From contig JADGIZ010000515.1 of NCBI GenBank assembly GCA_027604665.1, positions 1 through 12,479 on the forward strand: a stretch of 12,479 nucleotides of DNA, given 5' to 3'. Below, one piece after another: positions 6,614 through 12,479 of the stretch. The stretch comes from Polyrhizophydium stewartii. Its lineage: Eukaryota > Chytridiomycota > Chytridiomycetes > Rhizophydiales. The translations under genes were made by a program, and so were the position numbers. The notes beneath the pieces are model-generated. The model made no database searches and was not told where the DNA came from. It was given only the letters and a program-made list of their open reading frames with translations. Numbering within the stretch: position 1 is the first letter of the stretch; each line of letters begins with the position of its first letter.

Positions 6614-8792
6614 ATGAGCGGCGCTGCGGCACACACACCAGGCGCGGCACAGGGCGACGGCGCGGGCGAGCTGCGCGAGACCGCCGCGACGCCCGCCGTG
6701 TGCGCCGAGTGCGGGCGGCCGGCGCTGTTCATGTGCTCGCTGTGCGAGCCGGGGCCGGCCGCCCGTGTATACTGCTCGGCCGAGTGCCAGCGAGCCGACT
6801 GGCCCCGCCACCGCAGCGACTGCCAGGGCGCCCGACGCCTCGCCGCCGAGCGTGCTGCCTCCCGCGCGGCGGCAGCCGCTGCGGCCACCGCAGAAGCAGC
6901 CGCCGACGGCCCGCGTGCAGAGGCCGCTGCTGGCGCAGACGCGCATGCCCTCCACCCGCAGGACGACGACGGCGACGGGCGCCGGTTCCGGGGCGGTGCG
7001 TTCTTGCTGTGGCCGCCGCCTCCTTGCTGCCAGCCAGCCCGCGATGCCGCCGCTGCTGTGCCGCCCGGCTGCGCACCGCCTGCCCGCGCCACGGACCGGC
7101 TGACTGCTGCCAACAACGGTTCGCGCACTCGCAGACGGAGAGCCATCGGAGGAGGAGCGCATCCAGGACATGCGCTTCTACATGGCGCAGATCTACATCA
7201 TCCTCAAGCCGGTCATGCTCTGCATTGCACTCTCTGTGCTCTGGGTCAAACTCTCGCACCCGCTCGACTCGTACTTTGACACAGGGTGCGTTTCTGCGGT
7301 GCCACGGCTGCTGCGCTGCGGTGTGCTCCTTCAAATGCGCTGACGGACGGCGCACCGGACCCTGAGCGCAGTGTGCCTGTGGCCGTGTCGGCGCCGTCGT
7401 CGTCGGTCGGACAGGTACTTGGCACGACGGGAAACTCGCAAAACGACACCAACTCGCTGCTCTCGGCCCTGCTCATCTTGGGCCAGATTGTCGTCGCGAC
7501 GTTCATCATCGCATGCCTGTTCAGATACGGCAAAATCAAGGTGTGCTGCCGCTCTTTGTCCCAGTCTCGCTGCCGCCTCTGCTCACTTTTGCCTGCGCTG
7601 GCCCGCTATCGCAGATCATCATCGGCATCTTTGTCTTTGTCGTCATGCTGCTGCTCGGCTTCTTCGGATACACGCTCGGCCTGACGCTGCTGATTGTTGC
7701 AAACGCTGCTCTGGACTGGATCTCGTTTGCATTCTTCACCTGGAACCTGGTTGCCGTCGGCCTGGCCGTCATCTTTTGGAAGGGCCCGCTCATTGTGCAG
7801 CAGGGATACTTGGTTGTCATGAGCAGCATGATGGCCTTCTCTCTGTCGGCGCAGCCCGATCTGGTCACCTGGATTCTGCTCGCTCTGCTTGCAATCTGGG
7901 ACTTGATTGCCGTGCTCTGCCCGTTTGGCCCCCTGCGCATGCTCCTGGAAAGCTCGCAGCAGCAGGGCCAGGAGATCCCGGCCGCGCTGCTCTACAGCGG
8001 TGGGTGTTGCGGCCTTTTCTTGATCTGCGCTCAACGTGCGGCGGCGCCAGCCTGTTGACTCGCCGCATCCTGTAGCAATGGTCATGATGGCGACACCAGG
8101 CGACCCGCCTTCGTCCCGCAGACAGTCTGCCGACGCCCAGCCAAGCATGCTGCTCGCCGTCGACAGCACACATGGCCACAGCGACACAGAAGGCGGATAC
8201 GTCAGCAGCAACCGCTCGGACTTGCAGCTCGGGTCGTCATACTTGGCACCTGCGGATCAACTCGAGCATAGGCCTCTGCGCCGCAGCTCAGATCGCGGCG
8301 ACTTTGAGCTGCAGCCCGTTGCGCAAGGCAGCCAGGAGCGCTCCGCCCAAGAGCGCGAAGACAACCTGCAACTCGACGCCGAGGAGGCAGAGGAGAGCGG
8401 TCTGAAGCTCGGCCTGGGCGACTTTGTGTTCTACAGTGTTCTTGTTGGCCGTGCATGTGAGTTTGACCCACTGCAGCGTCGCCGCACACACCACACTGCT
8501 GACACATTGTCTTTGCGCAGCTCTCTTTGACTGGATCACGACCGTGTCCACCATCATCGCTGTGACCGCGGGCTTATGCGCCACCATCTACATGCTGGCC
8601 GTCTACCGCCGACCGCTGCCCGCGTTGCCTTTTTCGATTGCCTTTGGCATCTTGTTCTACCTGGTCGCAGCGACCACGCTCACGCCATTTATCGACGGCC
8701 TGATCGTGCGCCCGACCATCGTCGCGCCGCCAGCTGTCGGCTCAAACCTCTGGGTCGGCAAGAATATGGGCGGAGGCATGATTTACTTGTAA
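6614..8792 (+). CDS. Presenilin with N-terminal MYND zinc finger (predicted fusion), 6 exons
   Basis: Exons: 6614-6995, 7135-7285, 7372-7540, 7615-7999, 8076-8456, 8521-8792, 579 aa. Presenilin is the catalytic, nine-TM aspartyl protease of gamma-secretase, cleaving membrane proteins within the bilayer. The hallmarks are intact: catalytic Asp330 in WDLIAVLCPFGPLRMLLE (TM6), Asp478 in KLGLGDFVFYSVLVG (TM7, GxGD) and PALP at 523-526. TM1 is about 147-167. A polar loop of about 110 residues lies between TM6 and TM7, where presenilins are normally cleaved to mature. Residues 30-70 form a MYND finger (Cys30, 33, 41, 44, 54, 58, His66, Cys70, with the YCSAECQRADWPRHRSDC signature), followed by an Ala-rich then acidic linker. 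ATG 6614 starts the MYND frame. The presenilin frame has a stop at 7101 and no earlier ATG than 7170 (Met140), so splicing 6996-7134 is what joins the halves. Presenilin identity is near certain; the fusion is strongly suggested but unproven. AATAAA follows at 8828. Confidence 0.85.
6996..7134 (+). other. Intron joining MYND exon to presenilin exon
   Basis: The donor is GGGGCG|GTGCGT, the same hexamer used by the next intron of this gene and by two NMA111 introns. The acceptor is CACTCGCAG|ACGG, with a branch-like GGCTGAC at about 7098-7104. The exons join phase 1 to phase 1 (G+AC, Asp128). At 139 nt it is longer than most introns in the window. Without removal, the MYND frame continues to a stop at 7277-7279 through sequence with no family resemblance. 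Confidence 0.7.
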
Positions 8793-8886
8793 TCCCACTG
8801 GAAACCGACCGCAGCCCAGCCTGCGGCCAATAAATACGTTCACTGGAACATCATGCAAGTTGAGCTGCAAGCAGACCGCCAGTCCT
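8793..8886. promoter_or_regulatory. Convergent intergenic region with presenilin polyadenylation signal
   Basis: The stops of two convergent genes are separated by 94 bp. A canonical AATAAA lies at 8828-8833 on the plus strand, 36 bp after the presenilin stop. No AATAAA is seen on the minus strand for the opposing gene. The two 3' UTRs probably abut or overlap. Confidence 0.75.
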
Positions 8887-11800
8887 TCATTTTTTGTTCC
8901 ACGCCTTGGTGATTAGAGCAAGCATGCGCTCAACCGCAACCGTCTCGCTCGGCGTCAGACTGTCGACCGAGGATGTTTTGGCTTGCCACGACACCCCGAG
9001 ATCCTTGACGTGCTGGAGCGCCTTTGAGAGTTCTTCGCGCACCTCCTCGCGCGCGCCGAGTCCAACAATCATCTCGCCGTCGTGTGTTGCGTTGGTCTTT
9101 GGTGTACCGGGGTTGGACATTGCCTTGTTGAGCCTTGAGAAGATTTTCTCGACCACATCGGCCGGGAGCGTCATTGGGTTGAGCGCATCGATCCCCACTG
9201 CAATCAACGCCACAGACCGGCGGTCCGGCTGCAGCTTGTTGGCCACCATGGCCTCGACCAAGGTGTGCATGTCCGCAATCTGCGGAGCACGCGCAACCAG
9301 AGCAAGAACGCTGTTGCACATTGCAAGTGTCGCAATGTGAGGGGACGCATGCCGACCAATATGCCGCCTCGCCTCCTGCGGCGACATGCTCAAATCTGTG
9401 TAAAGCTGCCGCAGCCCAAAGATGCTCATGATCATGGTGTGCACGGCAGCCTCCGCCTCTTGCCAGGTCATGAGCCCATCCAGCGCAAACCGCTCGTGCA
9501 TGGCAACAAGGTCGAGTGCGTGCCGTTCCCACTGGACGTGGACGTCGGCGCTTTTCTGGAGTGCGCGCACGTCAGGCGTCATGATGATCAAGCCGCACCG
9601 ATCCAGCAAGCTCCGCGCGAGATCATTGTCGGTTGCATCAACCAGCGAAGCGCGCGACAGGCTCTGCAGGATCGCCGACACGACCCTGAGACAATGTCGC
9701 GGATAGTCTCTTGAGCCGTCCAAGAGAATTTCGGTTGCTGCTTCGACGTGCTGCAACGTCGGCTTGTGCAGTAGCAGATCCAGGATCGCGTCCATCGTTG
9801 GGGCCTCCAAATCGCGCAGGCACAATGTCGCATCACGGACAAGCGTCTTGATGGTGTCGACGTCGGCTGTGTTGAAACGCTCCGGGTAAGACCCGTCCGT
9901 GCCCGACTTGGACTCAATCAGCTCGGCCAGCCTCGTGACGGCGACGGCGCGCTTCTGTTTCTCTTCTTCCTCGAGCGCCTCGAGTTTCTCGGCATCGTCA
10001 ACAAAGTCGATGCGCTTCCAGATTTCGATGCGCCGCGCGAGCAATGGCAGCGACCGCGCGTTGGCCTCGTCACGGAGAATCGACGCGCACTGTTGGCGGA
10101 ACTCGGCCGGCGCACGCAGCACAAACTGAGACAGCAGCGCATCGCCCGTCTCCTCTGTGGGCAACAGTGCAATCGTCTGCTGCAGCAGCTCAGTGATAAG
10201 CAGACGCTGCGCCTGTGCCTGCTTGGCGCGATCGTCGTCGTTCGCGGCTGTCTCGCCGGGTTTGAGGCGAGAGACTTGTGTGGCGAGCGCGGCAACGACT
10301 TCACAGGTGACAACCGGCGTGCTGGCGTTTGCGAGGAATCTGATAAAATAGTGCATTTGCGCTTTGAGCATCGCCGGTGAGTCTGGGAATCCGTTGGTCT
10401 TGAGCAGAAATACGATCTCAGGAAGATAGCACTCGTCGCGCGATGGTGCCAGGGAGTGGATGACACTCGATGCGGCCATGAAGATGGACGGCATCCAGTT
10501 GGTTCCATGCAGTCGGCGCGCCAGCGCACGCGCATCATCCTCACGCCCAGAGGCAAGAAGGCTGCTGATAAACTTGACTAGCCCTCTGATGTTCACGGAG
10601 GAGGGGCGACGCGACCATCCCTGGCCATTTGGCGCCATCGGCAATGGGTTCGCATGCTCTGCAATGTAGTCGGAATGCTCTGTCGTGCTGAGCTGCTCCC
10701 AAGAGATATTGTTTTTGCGCAGGCCGTCGAGGATGCCGATGCGTGCCTTGCGGTTGTTCTTCCAGAGCATCTGGGCTTCCGACGATTTAAGCGGGATTTT
10801 GGTGCAAAGAAGTGCAAGTCGCATGAGTATGGCCGCCTCAGGCATCATCTTGAGCCGCACGAGCGCCTCGGCAGCGCGGGTCATCTTCTTGATGACGGAC
10901 GAAAGGTTCTCGGATGAGTCATATCGGGTTGCATTTTGGACCGCCTCGATTGCCTCAATGTCGCCGAGCTGCGTTGGCGATGGCGGCGGCTTGTGCTGGA
11001 TGAGCGTTGTGTCGCCGATTATCTCAAAGTCGTGCGAAAAGTCGGTCTCAAGATCGAGGGCTTTACGGGCGTCGAACATGACCGCATGGACTATTGCAGC
11101 CACTGCCACGCGGTCCATGACGAGAAACGACTGTCTTGTGTCGATCAAAGTCAGCCAGATGTCCCTGACCTGGTCGACGTAGCCGTGTTTGTGGAAAAGA
11201 GCGGCCATCCGAGCTTTCGAGCGAGCCGGAAGATGGCTGACTCGCGCGTATCCGTTCCGCTCCGCTTCGGACAGGCCCGTGCGACTGGCGAGCTCCTCGA
11301 GCAGCTCGATTCCAATCTCGGCATCCTTCTTGGTGCCCGAGGCGCTCAACTCGGCGACAAGCGACTCGAACGTGAAGGCGTTGACAGGGATGCCGTAATC
11401 ATCCTCTGCACCGCCGAAGCACAGACGGAACGCCTCGGAAGCCTTGTCCTCGCGGAGCAGCAGGCGGATGCGTGCAGCAAGGGCCGCCTGGCGGATGTGA
11501 AGCTCCCAAGTCCGCTGTGCCAAGGGTGTCAGAAGCCGGCTGCTGGCGCGGCAGGCAAGGGATATGCGGCTCACGTCGTTCAGAATCGATTCGACAGAAG
11601 ACGGCGGGAGCATCAGCATGGCGCCGACGAGAGCGTGGTGGGCGTCGCCTCGGATGACGGGCCTCCAAGTGTCTCTTTTTTTCGTGGCCTTGCCGGTCTT
11701 GGACGGCCGAGCAGCATCGACATCGGCGGCTGTGGTGGTCTGCGGCAGACGCATGGGCGGTGCCCCTAAACCAAGCTGGAGCGACGGAGCAGCGTGGTTC

Positions 11801-11937
11801 TGGCGCGCGACGAGTCGCACGCAGGCGCCGAGGGGTCGCAGGCGCGCGGTTCTGGCGACCGCGACAGCGAGTCGGAGCATGTCGGCGAGTCGGGCAAGAT
11901 CACGCTTCATTCCGGCACGAGACCAAAGGTGCCGCAT
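8887..11937 (-). CDS. PPR-like helical-repeat protein, probably mitochondrial; intronless
   Basis: One uninterrupted reading frame gives about 1016 aa from ATG 11937. The frame is open upstream to a GTG at 12006, but that stretch overlaps the end of the neighbouring dehydrogenase-like gene in another frame, so the first ATG after that gene's stop is the better start. From it the protein begins MRHLWSRAGMKRDLARLADM followed by more Arg/Ala/Leu-rich sequence lacking acidic residues, typical of a mitochondrial targeting peptide. The body is almost wholly helical. The clearest repeat, about residues 870-908 (SVLALVARAPQIADMHTLVE then AMVANKLQPD), fits the pentatricopeptide pattern; an earlier helical pair contains ELLEELASRTGLSEAE. 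A charged, possibly coiled-coil segment (KLEALEEEEKQKR) is encoded near 9960-9990. PPR proteins bind organellar RNA; that role here is inference. I cannot name the gene, and a TPR-like scaffold is an alternative. ATG 11910 is another possible start. Confidence 0.78.
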   Translation of the reverse strand: MRHLWSRAGMKRDLARLADMLRLAVAVARTARLRPLGACVRLVARQNHAAPSLQLGLGAPPMRLPQTTTAADVDAARPSKTGKATKKRDTWRPVIRGDAHHALVGAMLMLPPSSVESILNDVSRISLACRASSRLLTPLAQRTWELHIRQAALAARIRLLLREDKASEAFRLCFGGAEDDYGIPVNAFTFESLVAELSASGTKKDAEIGIELLEELASRTGLSEAERNGYARVSHLPARSKARMAALFHKHGYVDQVRDIWLTLIDTRQSFLVMDRVAVAAIVHAVMFDARKALDLETDFSHDFEIIGDTTLIQHKPPPSPTQLGDIEAIEAVQNATRYDSSENLSSVIKKMTRAAEALVRLKMMPEAAILMRLALLCTKIPLKSSEAQMLWKNNRKARIGILDGLRKNNISWEQLSTTEHSDYIAEHANPLPMAPNGQGWSRRPSSVNIRGLVKFISSLLASGREDDARALARRLHGTNWMPSIFMAASSVIHSLAPSRDECYLPEIVFLLKTNGFPDSPAMLKAQMHYFIRFLANASTPVVTCEVVAALATQVSRLKPGETAANDDDRAKQAQAQRLLITELLQQTIALLPTEETGDALLSQFVLRAPAEFRQQCASILRDEANARSLPLLARRIEIWKRIDFVDDAEKLEALEEEEKQKRAVAVTRLAELIESKSGTDGSYPERFNTADVDTIKTLVRDATLCLRDLEAPTMDAILDLLLHKPTLQHVEAATEILLDGSRDYPRHCLRVVSAILQSLSRASLVDATDNDLARSLLDRCGLIIMTPDVRALQKSADVHVQWERHALDLVAMHERFALDGLMTWQEAEAAVHTMIMSIFGLRQLYTDLSMSPQEARRHIGRHASPHIATLAMCNSVLALVARAPQIADMHTLVEAMVANKLQPDRRSVALIAVGIDALNPMTLPADVVEKIFSRLNKAMSNPGTPKTNATHDGEMIVGLGAREEVREELSKALQHVKDLGVSWQAKTSSVDSLTPSETVAVERMLALITKAWNKK

Positions 11938-11966
11938 GCTGCGTGTCGCATCGACCCGCTGCCGCT

Positions 11967-12479
11967 TCACAGCTTCTGCTTCCACTCGGCGCTGTTGATC
12001 AGCCACTTGATGACCTTGGCACCGCGGTGGCCGTAAATCGGGTTGTGCTCGAGCGACCGCTTCTCGGCGAGCTCGATGGCAATCTGCGCCGCCCGGTCAG
12101 CCCATGCTCACGCCTGCATCCGCACACGCCGCGCCAGAGCCTCACGCTGCCGCACGGCATGCGATCGGTGCGCAACCCACCTCCTGCGTGGTCTTGCCCG
12201 TCGACGCCGCCTGCTGCAGCACGGCCGTCGACAGGTTGAAGATGGCATTGTCCCACGTCGTGCCGAGATGCTCCTCGAGCCTCGGGTCGTCGTCGATGAT
12301 GCCCATGTGCTGCGCCACGCGTCAGCCAACACCGCAGCCGGCGGTCGGGTCGGCGCGCTGCGCCAGGCGGCCCACCTCGTCGCAGCAGTTGACGATGCCC
12401 TATTGGCGTGCACGCCGGCCGAGCTGCATCAGCGATTGCCGGCAACACCCACACGCCAAGATGCAGCGCGCTCACCATG
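11967..12479 (-). CDS. Glu/Leu/Phe/Val dehydrogenase-family protein, C-terminal part (runs off right edge)
   Basis: Exons on the minus strand: (12479)-12476, 12399-12376, 12309-12181, 12083-11967 with stop TGA. Introns are 76, 66 and 97 nt with donors GTGAGC, GTGGGC and GTGGGT. The spliced product reads MGIVNCCDE-HMGIIDDDPRLEEHLGTTW... and ends ...AIELAEKRSLEHNPIYGHRG... then KWLINSAEWKQKL. The M-GIVNC string at the nucleotide-binding-domain end, a helical tail with a D-P-x-HLG-x-W pattern and the terminal NPIYGHRG motif resemble, from memory, the C-terminus of NAD(P)-dependent amino-acid dehydrogenases of the leucine/glutamate type, which deaminate an amino acid to its 2-oxo acid. The catalytic domain lies outside the window, so substrate and cofactor cannot be judged. 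The exon 12399-12376 is only 24 nt. The stop lies 29 bp upstream of the next gene's start. Confidence 0.55.

Noticed and set aside
6373..7171. Two overlapping minus-strand open frames of about 258 codons
   Set aside because: They are antisense to the RSPH14 3' exons and the MYND exon, and their Ala/Arg/Ser-rich translations look like GC-driven shadows; the MYND frame on the plus strand has a clear motif.
6614..7279. Stand-alone 221-aa MYND protein gene
   Set aside because: Its last 95 codons run through the presenilin exon in another frame and look non-protein-like. A good in-phase intron joins the MYND exon to presenilin instead; it is kept only as an intron-retention possibility.
7513..8058. 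Unspliced 181-codon frame starting at 7513 as a presenilin start
   Set aside because: It reads through the 7541-7614 intron in a frame different from the TM1-TM2 exons and would lose TM1 and TM2.
10936..11769. 277-codon plus-strand open frame
   Set aside because: It lies wholly antisense to the long PPR-like frame and shows no recognisable domain.
11999..12478. 159-codon minus-strand open frame at the right edge
   Set aside because: It reads through introns and leaves the frame that gives the dehydrogenase-like C-terminus; the spliced frame is coherent to its stop.
1..12479. CRISPR arrays, insertion sequences, transposons or long repeats
   Set aside because: I saw no spaced direct repeats, terminal inverted repeats, transposase-like or reverse-transcriptase-like frames, and the eukaryotic gene structures make CRISPR irrelevant.

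Overview
The window is nuclear DNA of a eukaryote with a compact, GC-rich, intron-dense genome. Most introns are 53-112 nt with GT(G/A)-type donors, CTGAC/CTAAC-like branch sites and C/G-CAG acceptors. It holds a radial-spoke (flagellar) gene, a fungal-type two-lobed nuclear HtrA protease and a presenilin. A flagellated, early-diverging (zoosporic, chytrid-like) fungus fits best. This is inference from gene content; other flagellated eukaryotes are not excluded.

Layout, left to right: (1) a fragment of a possible WD40-repeat gene on the minus strand (1-99); (2) a complete tRNA-Thr(AGU), minus (132-204); (3) a 14-exon Nma111/Pro-Deg-type serine protease gene, minus (586-4635), about 1005 aa after splicing; (4) a 185-bp divergent promoter region; (5) an 8-exon RSPH14-like armadillo radial-spoke gene, plus (4821-6568); (6) after only 45 bp, a 6-exon plus-strand gene (6614-8792) that appears to join a MYND zinc finger to a complete presenilin; (7) a convergent, apparently intronless minus-strand gene for a ~1016-aa helical, PPR-like, probably mitochondrial protein (8887-11937); (8) the 3' end of a probable Glu/Leu/Phe/Val-dehydrogenase-family gene, minus (11967-12479), running off the right edge.

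I assembled the spliced models by hand. Each requires in-phase junctions and continuity with remembered family motifs, and exon lengths sum to whole codons in every complete model. The genes do not form an obvious pathway; they look like ordinary neighbours in a compact genome, with very tight same-strand pairs (45 bp and 29 bp between stop and next ATG).

The main novelty candidate is the MYND-presenilin fusion: a cytosol-facing zinc finger on the N-terminus of an intact GxGD intramembrane aspartyl protease. The second is the Nma111 gene structure, where the catalytic aspartate lies in a 14-nt microexon.
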